Shown here one piece after another: positions 1 through 7,435 of a stretch of DNA of 28,336 nt; position 1 is the stretch's first letter; every line of letters starts with the position of its first letter. A program made the translations under genes and the position numbers. Origin of the DNA: Anaerolineaceae bacterium UBA700 (GTDB taxonomy: Bacteria; Chloroflexota; Anaerolineae; Anaerolineales; Anaerolineaceae); the NCBI GenBank assembly GCA_002298885.1, contig DBMK01000083.1:1-28336 (forward strand), given 5' to 3'. Below the pieces are notes generated by a model. That model did not search any database and was not told where the DNA came from. It saw only the letters and a program-made list of their open reading frames with translations.

Positions 1-4
1 CACA

Positions 5-29
5 ACGGCGGGCGCAGTGCGCCCGCCGT
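5..29 (-). terminator. Hairpin after the SWIM gene
   Basis: An 11-bp perfect GC-rich stem (5-15 with 19-29) with a 3-nt loop lies 20 nt beyond the stop codon of the minus-strand SWIM gene. On the minus strand it is followed by TTGTG only, so the U-tract is poor. A terminator role is inferred from position. Confidence 0.5.
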
Positions 30-48
30 CGATAAAGGGCATGATATT

Positions 49-291
49 CTATTCGGGTTCAGCAATGAGGATCATCTTCTCAAGGATGATCTCCAGGGCC
101 ATGGTGTGGCTGCATCGTCCGCGAGTGCGAAAGAAATCGCAGTCGCAGTCCCACTTTCCATTCTCAAATTTGACGGTATGCGGATTGTTTTCGCCATCCA
201 GGGTTACGGAAAACGAATGGAAGTGGATTCGATCGCGTTCTTCAGCGTAACGCTTGGCCTTCTGAATCTTACCAATCATGCCATAATCCAT
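49..291 (-). CDS. Small SWIM-type zinc-finger protein
   Basis: This 80-residue protein has the SWIM zinc-finger signature C-x-C-x8-C-x-H at Cys49, Cys51, Cys60 and His62. SWIM domains occur in bacterial SWI2/SNF2 ATPase partners and in stand-alone small proteins, and are thought to bind nucleic acid or protein. Here the domain is almost the whole protein: a basic N-terminus (KIQKAKRYAEERDR) leads into a short beta-rich stretch and then the finger. I chose the ATG at 291 because AAAGGAG lies 9 nt upstream; an in-frame GTG at 297 is too close to that site. The gene is monocistronic, with a hairpin beyond its stop and another in its leader, and it diverges from the two-component system. The specific role is unknown. 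Confidence 0.75.
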   Translation of the reverse strand: MDYGMIGKIQKAKRYAEERDRIHFHSFSVTLDGENNPHTVKFENGKWDCDCDFFRTRGRCSHTMALEIILEKMILIAEPE

Positions 292-333
292 GGTCACACT
301 CTCCTTTCAAATCTGGTAAGTTTTATCTAACGA

Positions 334-360
334 AAAGCACGCGGGCGCGCCGCGTGCTTT
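334..360. other. Hairpin in the divergent intergenic region
   Basis: A perfect 10-bp stem (334-343 with 351-360, arms AAAGCACGCG/CGCGTGCTTT) encloses a 7-nt loop. On the minus strand it is followed by TTTTCG, so it could act as an attenuator in the leader of the SWIM gene. On the plus strand it precedes the two-component operon and has no gene to terminate. Function unknown. Confidence 0.45.
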
Positions 361-461
361 CATGCCTGTTTTGAATGTAAGGAAAACACCTGCATAGAGT
401 AAAAGCTCCAGATCCTTTGTTTAATAATAGTACCACTTCAAGCGAAAGTCAACGACTAATT

Positions 462-490
462 TTGAACCTCTTTTTTTACTGGCATTTAAA
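462..490 (+). promoter_or_regulatory. Candidate sigma70 promoter of the two-component operon
   Basis: TTGAAC (462-467) and TTTAAA (485-490) are separated by 17 nt, upstream of the response-regulator start at 531. The -10 match is only moderate (4 of 6). The predicted transcript start near 497 would give a leader of about 34 nt containing the ribosome-binding site GGAGG. Confidence 0.4.
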
Positions 491-530
491 AAATTCATAT
501 GGTATTATTTTTAATGTTGAGGAGGGTCTA

Positions 531-1208
531 ATGAAAGAGCGTATATTGATTGTTGAGGACGATGAAGCCATTGTTAAAGTATTAAAACGCGCCCTGGCCT
601 ACGAAGGGTATCAAATCGACGCGGCTCTGGACGGGGAATCGGGATTGGCGATGGCACGCGACCACCACCCCGACCTGGCGATTCTGGACCTGATGCTGCC
701 GGGGATGGACGGGATCGAAGTCTGCCAGCGCCTACGCAGCGGCGGGAATCTGCCGATTTTGATGCTTACGGCCCGTGACACCGTTCAAGACCGCGTCCAG
801 GGATTGGACGCCGGCGCAGACGATTATATGGTCAAGCCCTTCGAGCTGGACGAGCTGCTGGCTAGGGTGCGCGCCCTGCTGCGCCGCACACAGCCTGACC
901 GGTCGACCACGCTGACCTTTGCCGACCTTACTCTGGACACATCAACGCGCCAGGCCATTCGCAAAGGCCGCACCATATCACTGACCGCCAAGGAATACGA
1001 CTTGCTGGAGCTGTTCATGCGCCATCCCCGCCAGGTACTCACGCGTGAGATGATCTTCGACCGGGTATGGGGCTACGATTTTGGCGGTGAAAGCAACGTA
1101 TTGGACGTTTACATCCGTTATTTGCGCCAGAAATTGGAAATCGAAGGGGAAATGCGCCTGCTCCATACCGTACGTGGGGTGGGGTACGTGCTGCGCGAGA
1201 CGCCCTAA
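531..1208 (+). CDS. OmpR/PhoB-family response regulator
   Basis: This 225-residue DNA-binding response regulator is the cytoplasmic output half of a two-component system. The receiver domain (about 1-120) has the acidic pair E9/D10/D11, the phospho-acceptor Asp53 (in [11 protein letters not shown]), the conserved Thr of MLTARD and the Lys of VKPFE. A winged-helix Trans_reg_C domain follows (about 130-222), ending in [11 protein letters not shown], typical of the OmpR/PhoB class. I chose the ATG at 531, which has GGAGGG just upstream; an upstream in-frame extension to 417 has no such site and does not resemble the family. The stop codon directly abuts the ATG of the histidine kinase gene, so the two are translationally coupled. 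The resemblance is to MprA/MtrA-like regulators; the stimulus and regulon cannot be read from the sequence. Confidence 0.95.
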   Translation: MKERILIVEDDEAIVKVLKRALAYEGYQIDAALDGESGLAMARDHHPDLAILDLMLPGMDGIEVCQRLRSGGNLPILMLTARDTVQDRVQGLDAGADDYMVKPFELDELLARVRALLRRTQPDRSTTLTFADLTLDTSTRQAIRKGRTISLTAKEYDLLELFMRHPRQVLTREMIFDRVWGYDFGGESNVLDVYIRYLRQKLEIEGEMRLLHTVRGVGYVLRETP

Positions 1209-2567
1209 ATGTCGTTGCGTTTACGGCTGAACCTGGTATACACCACCCTCCTGGGAGGAGCAATTCTCCTCTTCGGAGCGCTGGTGTACAGCCTGGTCAG
1301 CTACGTGCTGCTGCAGCAGATCGATTCGTCCCTGCTGAATTCCGCAAATAACCTCATTCCCCGGCTGCTGGTAAATTCTGCCGGGCAGTTTGACCCTCGC
1401 TCGATCTCTGATTTCAACTCCACTGAGAACCTGCTGTTCCAGGTGTGGGGCAAGGATAATTCTCTCCAAATAGCCAGGCCCCCCAATTTGCAAACCCCAC
1501 TCGATCCGGCCGGCCGCCAGGCCGGCCAGAACGTGGTTAATTATGCCATGGTCAACGGCATGCACCTGCGCGTGGTGAGCATCCCGCTGGTCACCGAACG
1601 CGGTCCGGTCGGCATCCTGCAAATCGGCATCAGCCTCACTTTGCTCGATGTCACCCAGACAACCCTGGCAACGCTTTTAATCCTGCTAGCGGTAATTGCC
1701 ATGATCCTCTCCTCGCTGGCTGCCTGGTTCCTCACCAGCCGGGCGCTGGCCCCGCTGTCGACGGTGACTCAGGTGGCCACCCAGATCACACGGGCGGACG
1801 ACCTCTCGCGGCGCATCCCGCTGGCTGCAAATTCAAACGACGAAGTCAGCCAATTGATCCAGGCATTCAACGAGACGCTGGAACGCCTGGAGCAATTGTT
1901 CACCATGCAGCGGCGCTTTTTAGCGGACGTGAGCCACGAGCTGCGCACGCCGCTGACCGTGATCAAGGGCAACGTCGGCCTTATCCGCAAGATAGGCGCG
2001 GATGAAGAATCGCTCGAAGGGATCGAGCACGAAGTTGACCGCCTCACCCGCCTGGTCGGCGACCTGCTGCTGCTTGCTCAGGCAGAATCGGGCCAGGTGC
2101 CTTTCGACATGGCCCCGGTAGAGATCGGCGAAGTGCTGTTGGAAGTCTACCAGCAGATGAAAGTGCTTGCCGGAGAGCGCCAATCCGTCCAGTTGAACGA
2201 GATCGACCAGATTGTGGTCAAAGGCGACCGGGATCGATTGAAACAGGTAATGCTGAACCTCGTCGGCAACGCGATCCAATATACGCCGCAGGGCGGCACG
2301 GTGTCGATCAGCTTGAGCAAAGTCGACCTGAATGCCCGCCTGGCGATCAGCGACACCGGGCCGGGGATCCCGCGCGAGGATCTGCCGCACATCTTCGAAC
2401 GTTTTTACCGGGGCGAAAAAAGCCGCCATCGCGGCTCGACGAGCGGTTTCGGGTTGGGACTTTCTATCGCCTACTGGATCGTGCGCAACCACAATGGAAC
2501 TATGGAAGTACAGTCGGAGGAAGGCAAAGGCACCACCTTCATCGTCTGGCTGCCCATCCTGGCTTAA
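1209..2567 (+). CDS. Membrane sensor histidine kinase
   Basis: This 452-residue kinase is the cognate sensor of the preceding regulator. It has TM1 (about 9-32), an extracytoplasmic sensor of about 115 residues with no recognised fold, TM2 (about 150-172) and a HAMP linker (about 173-227). The HisKA dimerisation domain follows, with phospho-acceptor His243 in DVSHELRTPL. The C-terminal HATPase_c domain has its N box (NLVGNAIQYTP), G1 box (DTGPGIP), F box (FERFYRG) and G2 box (GFGLGLSIA). All catalytic boxes are intact, so an active kinase is expected. The ATG immediately follows the regulator's stop codon. A strong hairpin ends the operon. Confidence 0.95.
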   Translation: MSLRLRLNLVYTTLLGGAILLFGALVYSLVSYVLLQQIDSSLLNSANNLIPRLLVNSAGQFDPRSISDFNSTENLLFQVWGKDNSLQIARPPNLQTPLDPAGRQAGQNVVNYAMVNGMHLRVVSIPLVTERGPVGILQIGISLTLLDVTQTTLATLLILLAVIAMILSSLAAWFLTSRALAPLSTVTQVATQITRADDLSRRIPLAANSNDEVSQLIQAFNETLERLEQLFTMQRRFLADVSHELRTPLTVIKGNVGLIRKIGADEESLEGIEHEVDRLTRLVGDLLLLAQAESGQVPFDMAPVEIGEVLLEVYQQMKVLAGERQSVQLNEIDQIVVKGDRDRLKQVMLNLVGNAIQYTPQGGTVSISLSKVDLNARLAISDTGPGIPREDLPHIFERFYRGEKSRHRGSTSGFGLGLSIAYWIVRNHNGTMEVQSEEGKGTTFIVWLPILA

Positions 2568-2572
2568 ACGAT

Positions 2573-2611
2573 ATGCGGGTTTGAAAACATGAAGTGTTTT
2601 CAAACCCGCAT
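2573..2611 (+). terminator. Terminator hairpin of the two-component operon
   Basis: A perfect 16-bp stem (2573-2588 with 2596-2611) with a 7-nt loop begins 6 nt after the kinase stop codon. The run of T downstream is short (TTTAC). Confidence 0.8.
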
Positions 2612-2645
2612 TTACTTATCTGATTACCCCCCAGACTCTCGGAAA

Positions 2646-3401
2646 TTACATCTTGCGACTCTCGTTGGAGGAGGGCTCGCCAATGCTGTTGCGCAGACCG
2701 GGGCGAGGGGCGGCGGTGACGCTGTGATAGGTGGGCTCGGGACGGGCTGAGAGCGGCTCGGGGACAATCGGCCGGTTGAGAGAGGGGCGGTTCATCGAAG
2801 GCCGAGGGGTCAGGGTGGAAGCAGTGTTCAAGCCGACGCCGGCGGCTGGGGCAGGCGCACCCAGGGAGCGGCCGCGACCGTTATAGGCCCGGGGCTGGCG
2901 CCCGTTGAACAGGCGATCCCCGGCGACGGACAGCGTGCCGATGATCAGGATACGGATGACCCACACCATGACAGCCACGAAAACAGGCACGATCTTGGTC
3001 AGGGTTGCGTTATCCATGATCGTAGTGCTGTGCACGGTGTGATTGACAATCGCCATAGAAACGCCCCACCAGGTGAGAATGGCGTTCATCGTGGCTGCCA
3101 TGAGCCAGGCGCCGAACAGGTACCACACTTCCTTAGGCTCATCGGCGCCCTGCTCGGGGGTGAACAGGCGCGCGATCCCGGCAAAGTCGATGCCGCAGAA
3201 GGCGATCGAGAGAATGGTTGCCCAGGGGATGTTGAAGAACTTGAGATTGCCCAGCAGGTCGTTGAGCGCAAATTCGGTGGTGCTGTAGTTGAACATTTCG
3301 AATGCCGCCAGGGCGACCAAGATGATGACCGCAAAGGCCAAACCGGGGCGAACACGCAGTTTACTGGTCCAACCAAAAGAGCGAGAGTCTGAGAGGTTCA
3401 T
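2646..3401 (-). CDS. Four-TM membrane protein with Pro/Arg-rich tail, unknown function
   Basis: I do not recognise this 251-residue protein as a named family. Four hydrophobic segments are visible: about 20-41, 60-84, 97-125 and 137-162. A cytoplasmic-looking tail of about 85 residues follows, rich in Pro, Arg, Ser and Asn (repeated RPSxNRP elements), low in complexity and probably disordered. An acidic loop (TPEQGADEPKE) separates TM2 from TM3. I chose the ATG at 3401, which has AAAGGAG 7 nt upstream; a TTG at 3419 would place the binding site inside the coding region. The gene stands alone behind a near-consensus promoter with an inverted repeat over it, which suggests strong and regulated expression. 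A scaffold or channel-like role is possible but not supported by any motif. Confidence 0.7.
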   Translation of the reverse strand: MNLSDSRSFGWTSKLRVRPGLAFAVIILVALAAFEMFNYSTTEFALNDLLGNLKFFNIPWATILSIAFCGIDFAGIARLFTPEQGADEPKEVWYLFGAWLMAATMNAILTWWGVSMAIVNHTVHSTTIMDNATLTKIVPVFVAVMVWVIRILIIGTLSVAGDRLFNGRQPRAYNGRGRSLGAPAPAAGVGLNTASTLTPRPSMNRPSLNRPIVPEPLSARPEPTYHSVTAAPRPGLRNSIGEPSSNESRKM

Positions 3402-3449
3402 TTTTTTCTCCTTTGACAAGCATATGGATCAAATGTTCTAATTTCACAC

Positions 3450-3478
3450 ATTATAGAACGATTATTCTAACTTGTCAA
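3450..3478 (-). promoter_or_regulatory. Consensus sigma70 promoter of the four-TM protein
   Basis: Read on the minus strand, TTGACA (3478-3473) and TATAAT (3455-3450) are separated by exactly 17 nt. Both hexamers are perfect matches to consensus. Transcription would start near 3443, giving a leader of about 42 nt before the ATG at 3401. Confidence 0.85.
3454..3469. promoter_or_regulatory. Candidate operator overlapping the promoter
   Basis: The inverted repeat TAGAA-N6-TTCTA occupies the spacer and touches the -10 of the consensus promoter. A third TTCTA half-site lies at 3436-3440, just downstream of the predicted transcript start. A bound repressor would block this promoter. The regulator is not identifiable here. 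Confidence 0.45.
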
Positions 3479-3501
3479 TAGGGGAAAAAGAGAGATATCT
3501 G

Positions 3502-3538
3502 TTGTTTTTCGTGCGGGCCTTGCCCGCACGAAAAACAA
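3502..3538. terminator. 17-bp hairpin at the end of plsC
   Basis: A perfect 17-bp stem with a CTT/AAG triloop lies 3 nt beyond the plsC stop codon (minus strand). The A/T runs are inside the stem rather than forming a free U-tract. It is probably a terminator or 3'-end stabiliser for plsC. Confidence 0.6.
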
Positions 3539-3541
3539 AAA

Positions 3542-4201
3542 TTAAACAGAGGCAAGAATTTCTTTTACGCGCGGGTGGCCGCGGTAGAAGCCGTGGTATT
3601 TCTCGGGGAGCAGGGCCGCAATCTGGCACATGATTTCGGTAGTATATTGCTCCAGTTGAGCGTCACGGGTGGCCCGCTCGAGCGGCGCAAAGGTGAGCGG
3701 GGCGCCAAAATGAACGGATAGTTTGGGGCGGCGCAGGTGTTTCCAACTATCGTTGCAGGTCTCTGTACCGGCAATGCCCACCGGAATCACCGGGACGCCC
3801 GTCTTCAACGCCAGCAGTGCGGTGCCGGATTTACCCTCCAGAAGCTGCCCCTCGCTGCGCGTCCCCTCCGGGGCAATCCCCAGCGCCCTGCCCTGGCCGA
3901 TGACCTCGGCGGCCAGGCGGAACGCGGTAAAATCCGCCTTGGTGCGGTCGATCCAGATGCCGCCGGCAGTGATCGTAAACCATTTGAAAAACGGGTAGTT
4001 CTGATACTTGTCGGTCACCAGGGCAGTGATATCCGGACGGGCGGGGATGGTGAAGAGCAGCGGGATGTCGATGCGGCTCATGTGGTTCGTAGCCAGGATT
4101 ACCCCGCCGGTCGCCGGGACGGTTTCCAGGCCGATAAATTTCGTCTCCGTCAGAGTCTTGATCCCCCAAATCACAATTCTTTGCAGCGTTTCACGTTTCA
4201 T
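3542..4201 (-). CDS. plsC: PlsC-type 1-acyl-glycerol-3-phosphate acyltransferase
   Basis: This 219-residue protein belongs to the PlsC/LPLAT family, which transfers an acyl chain to lysophosphatidate at the inner membrane to make phosphatidate. Motif I, N-H-x4-D, is present at Asn39-His40 and Asp45 (NHMSRID), giving the His/Asp catalytic pair. Motif III is EGTR at 112-115, which binds the glycerol phosphate. A Pro-rich motif IV-like stretch (VPVIPVGIAGTE) follows. The N-terminus has only a weak hydrophobic segment, so the protein is probably a peripheral or monotopic membrane protein. The length is typical of the short bacterial members. The Shine-Dalgarno site is weak (AGGAG about 15 nt upstream). 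Substrate (lysophosphatidate or another acceptor) cannot be fixed by motif alone. Confidence 0.88.
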   Translation of the reverse strand: MKRETLQRIVIWGIKTLTETKFIGLETVPATGGVILATNHMSRIDIPLLFTIPARPDITALVTDKYQNYPFFKWFTITAGGIWIDRTKADFTAFRLAAEVIGQGRALGIAPEGTRSEGQLLEGKSGTALLALKTGVPVIPVGIAGTETCNDSWKHLRRPKLSVHFGAPLTFAPLERATRDAQLEQYTTEIMCQIAALLPEKYHGFYRGHPRVKEILASV

Positions 4202-4343
4202 CGATGCGGTCCATGCTCCTGTGGTTATTCAGGACAATCTTAACACTTTTCGCCAACTTTATGCAGATTCTTGGGCGAGTCTGGGAAAGATATTTCCAAT
4301 TTGGGTTAGCCCGGATTAACCCTTCCCGGCCCGGAATATTGTC

Positions 4344-4349
4344 TATAAT
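4344..4349 (+). promoter_or_regulatory. Candidate -10 box of the PyrK-like operon
   Basis: A perfect TATAAT lies 51 nt upstream of the ATG at 4401. No good -35 hexamer sits at the right distance. The ATG itself has no visible Shine-Dalgarno site. Confidence 0.4.
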
Positions 4350-4400
4350 TCAGACTATTAATACCTGTTCAAAACACAAAGAATCTTGTACGATGTAACC

Positions 4401-5090
4401 ATGATCGAAGCCGCGCTGGAACTGCTGGACGTACGCCTGGAGGGCGAGGGGCTGGTGGGAGGGCGCATTGCCCGCCCTCCCCGGCTGGCGATTAAGCCGG
4501 GCCAATACCTGCTGGCGCACGCCCCGGCGCTGGCCGAAACCCTACCCACCCCGCTTTTCCCATCCCGCGTTGCGGAGCAGGAACTGATCCTGGCCCCGTG
4601 CCTGCCCCCTGCCTGGCTGCCCGGCACGCTCTTGACTCTGCGCGGCCCGCTCGGGAGCGGCTTCCATTTGCCGGCTGCGGCGCGCCGGGTGGCCCTGGCC
4701 ACCCTGGATACCCACCCGATGCGGCTGCTGCCGCTGCTTGAATACGCCATGGCCCAGCGCTGCGAGATCGTGCTGGTCACCCGGCGCGTTCCGGCCGACT
4801 TGAGCCCCGAAGTCGAGGTGCTTTCGCCGGCTCAGTTACCCGAGGCGCCCGGCTGGGCCGACTACCTGGCGCTGGACCTGCCGGTGGAGTGCCTGCCCGA
4901 CCTGCGCAGGCGCCTGGGACTCAATCTAAACCAATTCATCCCCTGCCCGGCCGAAATACTGATTACCGGCCCGATGCCGTGCGGCGGGACGGCGGAATGC
5001 GGCGTGTGCGCCGTCAAGACCCGGCGCGGCTGGACTCACGCCTGTAAAGATGGGCCGGTCTACGATTTCAACTCATTGGAGATGATATGA
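4401..5090 (+). CDS. PyrK-like Fe-S electron-transfer protein
   Basis: This 229-residue protein resembles the electron-transfer subunit of type 1B dihydroorotate dehydrogenase (PyrK), which carries FAD and a [2Fe-2S] cluster. The N-terminal half looks like the ferredoxin-reductase FAD barrel (IKPGQYLLAHAP, later GPLGSGFHLP), but the usual RP-x-S flavin motif is not evident. The C-terminus carries the PyrK cluster motif with four Cys, here C-x5-C-x2-C-x11-C, ending CKDGPVYD. Canonical PyrK has C-x4-C. I start at the ATG at 4401; an upstream TTG in frame (4386) has no support. The gene overlaps the next by 4 nt (ATGA). A PyrD-like gene lies two genes downstream, supporting a redox pair, although the missing flavin motif and the partner's lost active site argue against ordinary pyrimidine synthesis. 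Confidence 0.75.
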   Translation: MIEAALELLDVRLEGEGLVGGRIARPPRLAIKPGQYLLAHAPALAETLPTPLFPSRVAEQELILAPCLPPAWLPGTLLTLRGPLGSGFHLPAAARRVALATLDTHPMRLLPLLEYAMAQRCEIVLVTRRVPADLSPEVEVLSPAQLPEAPGWADYLALDLPVECLPDLRRRLGLNLNQFIPCPAEILITGPMPCGGTAECGVCAVKTRRGWTHACKDGPVYDFNSLEMI

Positions 5091-5872
5091 ATGCCCTGGC
5101 CGTGTTTGCACATCCGGACGACGAGACCATGATGTGTGGGGGCACGCTGGCTTTGCTGATTAAAGAAGGCTGGAACGTCCATTTTCTTTGCGCCACGCGC
5201 GGCGAAGGCGGAGAAGCCGGTGACCCGCCCGTGTGCGAGCTGGACGACCTGGGGCGCGTGCGTGAGGGCGAGATGGTATGCGCTGTGGGGGCCCTGGGCG
5301 GCAGCAGCCTGACCTTCCTGGGTTACGTCGATCCGCGCGTCGGGCCGGACAACACCCTTTACCCGTTCGAGGCCAACCTGGACACGTTTGCCGGGCAGAT
5401 TGCCGGCGCCATCAACCAGGTGGAGGCCAGGGTGGTCATCAGCCACGGCTCGAACGGCGAATACGGGCATCCGGCGCATTTGCTGACCCACCGGGCGGTC
5501 ATGCAGGCCATCGCTTCCTTTGGCGATCAGGCGCCGGTCCTCTATACCGTCCAGGCAACCTATCCGGAGCATCCCCGGCCGCGACTGGTCAATAAGGACG
5601 ACCCGGCCCACCTGGTGTTGGACATCAGCACGGCATTGGTGCGCAAGACCAACGCCGTACAGTGCCACCGCACCCAGCACAGTATGTTCGTACGCAACAC
5701 GTCCAGAGATTTGGGGCGCGAGATAGACCTGAACGAGGTGGTGCTGCTGGAGGAAAGCCTGCACCGCGTCAACCCACCCTTGAGCGATGGAGATCGGGCG
5801 GCGGACGTGCTGGCCGACAGCCTGGATAAATTCCGCAAGGATTTCTCGCTTAACCCAATTTCGCAATCATGA
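5087..5872 (+). CDS. PIG-L (LmbE) family deacetylase
   Basis: This 261-residue zinc-dependent hydrolase belongs to the PIG-L/LmbE family, whose members remove acetyl groups from N-acetylglucosaminyl conjugates (for example MshB and BshB) or related sugars. The first zinc motif, AHPDDE, is at residues 8-13; the second, G-H-P-A-H in NGEYGHPAHL, is near residue 128. No signal peptide is visible, so the enzyme is cytoplasmic. It overlaps the upstream PyrK-like gene by ATGA (5087-5090) and the downstream PyrD-like gene by ATGA (5869-5872), so all three are translationally coupled. The substrate is unknown. Placement between two dihydroorotate-dehydrogenase-like subunits does not match the mycothiol or bacillithiol pathways. 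Confidence 0.88.
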   Translation: MNALAVFAHPDDETMMCGGTLALLIKEGWNVHFLCATRGEGGEAGDPPVCELDDLGRVREGEMVCAVGALGGSSLTFLGYVDPRVGPDNTLYPFEANLDTFAGQIAGAINQVEARVVISHGSNGEYGHPAHLLTHRAVMQAIASFGDQAPVLYTVQATYPEHPRPRLVNKDDPAHLVLDISTALVRKTNAVQCHRTQHSMFVRNTSRDLGREIDLNEVVLLEESLHRVNPPLSDGDRAADVLADSLDKFRKDFSLNPISQS

Positions 5873-6600
5873 GACTGGACCTGGACCTTGCCACCCCCTG
5901 GATGAATGCAGCCGGCGCGGTTGGGTTTGCCCCGCCGGAGCGCTGGCCCTGGCCCGAAGCGGCCGGCGCCTGGGTGACCAACCCGCTCAGCCTGTCGCCG
6001 CGCTCGCCCGCCGAGAGCCGGGCGGCGCAGGCCTTCCCGGGCGGGGCGCTGCTGCACAGCGGACTGCCCAACCCCGGCCTGAAAGCCGTGCTGAAGCGCT
6101 ACGCCGCCCGCTGGCAGCGCTCTCCCCTGCCGGCCTGGGCGCACGTCATCGGCCGCAGCGCCGACGAAATCCACCAGATGATGCTGCGGTTGGAGGGGAT
6201 CGAGGGCGTTTCAGCCATCGAACTGGGGGTGGGGAACGAGCTCACCGGGCAGGAAGCCTTGACCTGGGCCGAAGCTGCCCTGGGCGAGCTGCCGCTGGTG
6301 ATCCATTTGCCGATGCGCAGAGTCTCCGAAGCCTGGCTGGGCGAACTGGCAAGGCTGGGCGCCAGCGCCATTACCCTCTCGGCGCCGCGCGGCGTACTCC
6401 CGGGACCGGACGGCAAACCGTGCGGCGGGCGGGTGTACGGCCCGAGCTTACTGCCGCTGATGATGGATGCCGTCCAGGAATCCCAGCGCTGGCGCCTGCC
6501 AGTTATCGCCGGGGCCGGCGTTTATCGTTTCGAGGATGGCAAAGCCCTCCTCGCCGCCGGGGCGTGGGCCGTCCAGATCGATACGCTGCTCTGGCTGTAA
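5869..6600 (+). CDS. Dihydroorotate-dehydrogenase-like protein lacking catalytic residues
   Basis: This 243-residue protein has the PyrD barrel landmarks: an N-terminal PWMNAAGAVGF (compare MNASGxxGY), a GGRVYGPSLLPL segment equivalent to the GGLSGPAIxP phosphate loop, and a C-terminal VIAGAGVYRFEDGKALLAAGA equivalent to the FMN-phosphate site. Active-site residues differ. The flavin-contacting Lys of the T-K-T motif is Asn (VTNPLS), the catalytic Cys region (N-x-S-C-P-N in type 1 enzymes) reads ELGVGNEL, and the K-L-x-P motif is H-L-P. It is also shorter than typical PyrD (about 300). It may bind flavin without oxidising dihydroorotate, or act on another substrate. It is the last gene of a three-gene overlapping operon. 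Family membership is fairly sure; function is open. Confidence 0.7.
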   Translation: MRLDLDLATPWMNAAGAVGFAPPERWPWPEAAGAWVTNPLSLSPRSPAESRAAQAFPGGALLHSGLPNPGLKAVLKRYAARWQRSPLPAWAHVIGRSADEIHQMMLRLEGIEGVSAIELGVGNELTGQEALTWAEAALGELPLVIHLPMRRVSEAWLGELARLGASAITLSAPRGVLPGPDGKPCGGRVYGPSLLPLMMDAVQESQRWRLPVIAGAGVYRFEDGKALLAAGAWAVQIDTLLWL

Positions 6601-6619
6601 AAAGCTGCTGGATTCTCGT

Positions 6620-6640
6620 AAAGCCGGTTTAACCGACTTT
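6620..6640. terminator. Weak hairpin between convergent genes
   Basis: An imperfect stem (AAAG-C-CGGT / ACCG-A-CTTT, loop TTA) lies between the PyrD-like and YciH genes, overlapping the YciH stop. On the plus strand it is followed by CTTTACTTT. It may terminate the three-gene operon. Confidence 0.35.
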
Positions 6641-6976
6641 CTTTACTTTATATCCCCGTTTTTTCAAATCTTCTATTACCGCGTCCCGGTGGTCGCCCTG
6701 GATTTCGATGACATTGTCCTTGACGGCGCCGCCCGCCCCGCACAGGCGCTTTAACTCGCCGGCCAGCGCCCGCAGAGCCTCGCCGCCCAGCGGCACCCCG
6801 CTGACCAGGGTGACCGTTTTACCCTTGCGCCCCTTGGATTCGCGCTGCACGCGCACCACGCCGTCGCCCGGCGCAGGCGCCTGCTTTTTACAGACGCATG
6901 CCGCCAGCGGCCGGCCGCACCTGGGGCAAACCCTGCCCGTTTCGGTTGAGTAGACTGTCGGGTTCTCGTCGCGCAT
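6629..6976 (-). CDS. yciH: SUI1/eIF1-like translation factor (YciH family)
   Basis: This 115-residue protein belongs to the SUI1/YciH family, bacterial relatives of eukaryotic eIF1 that influence start-site fidelity on the 30S subunit. A small N-terminal zinc-ribbon-like Cys cluster (CPRCGRPLAACVC, about 17-29) precedes the SUI1 domain (about 40-115), with V-x-R-E-S-K-G-R-K-G-K and the C-terminal QGDHRDAVIEDLKKRGYKVKK. The length fits the family. It lies 15 nt downstream of dtd in the same minus-strand run (trpS-dtd-yciH), which groups three translation-related functions. It converges with the PyrD-like gene, ending 28 nt away. Confidence 0.9.
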   Translation of the reverse strand: MRDENPTVYSTETGRVCPRCGRPLAACVCKKQAPAPGDGVVRVQRESKGRKGKTVTLVSGVPLGGEALRALAGELKRLCGAGGAVKDNVIEIQGDHRDAVIEDLKKRGYKVKKVG

Positions 6977-6991
6977 GCAGCGCCCCCTGGC

Positions 6992-7429
6992 TCAGGCCTC
7001 GAACAGGATGGTCACGGGGCCGTCGTTCTCGATCCCCACCTGCATGTACGCCCCGAACTCGCCGGTCTGGGTGGGCACACCTTGCTCGGCCAGCAGGGCA
7101 GCAAAACGGTCGCACAGCGGCCGGGCCAGGTCGGGCAGGGCGGCGTCGGTGAACGATGGCCGGTTGCCGCGGCGCGTATCGGCGTACAAAGTAAACTGGG
7201 AAACGACGATCGCCTGCCCCTGCACGTCCAGGACGGAGCGGTTCATCTTGCCCTGCTCGTCCTCAAAGATGCGCAGCAGAGCAATCTTGCGGGCCAGGGC
7301 GCGCGCCTTTTCTTCATCGTCCTCGGGACCGATGCCCAGCAAAATAACCAGCCCCTTGCCGATCTCGGCAACGAGCCGGTTATTGACCGTCACACTTCCC
7401 CGCCGGACGCGTTGGACGACTGCGCGCAT
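6992..7429 (-). CDS. dtd: D-aminoacyl-tRNA deacylase
   Basis: This 145-residue enzyme hydrolyses D-amino acids (and glycine) wrongly attached to tRNA, acting as a homodimer in the cytoplasm. It begins with the family hallmark MRAVVQRVRRGSVTV. The active-site motif S-Q-F-T-L is present (VVSQFTLYAD, near residue 80), as is the cross-subunit Gly-cisPro motif, here N-D-G-P-V-T near the C-terminus. The length is typical. It lies 6 nt downstream of trpS and 15 nt upstream of the SUI1-like gene, so the three are probably cotranscribed. Confidence 0.97.
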   Translation of the reverse strand: MRAVVQRVRRGSVTVNNRLVAEIGKGLVILLGIGPEDDEEKARALARKIALLRIFEDEQGKMNRSVLDVQGQAIVVSQFTLYADTRRGNRPSFTDAALPDLARPLCDRFAALLAEQGVPTQTGEFGAYMQVGIENDGPVTILFEA

Positions 7430-7435
7430 CGTATA

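Noticed and set aside
417..530. N-terminal extension of the response regulator
   Set aside because: Not family-like. GGAGGG directly precedes the ATG at 531, and the candidate promoter lies inside the extension.
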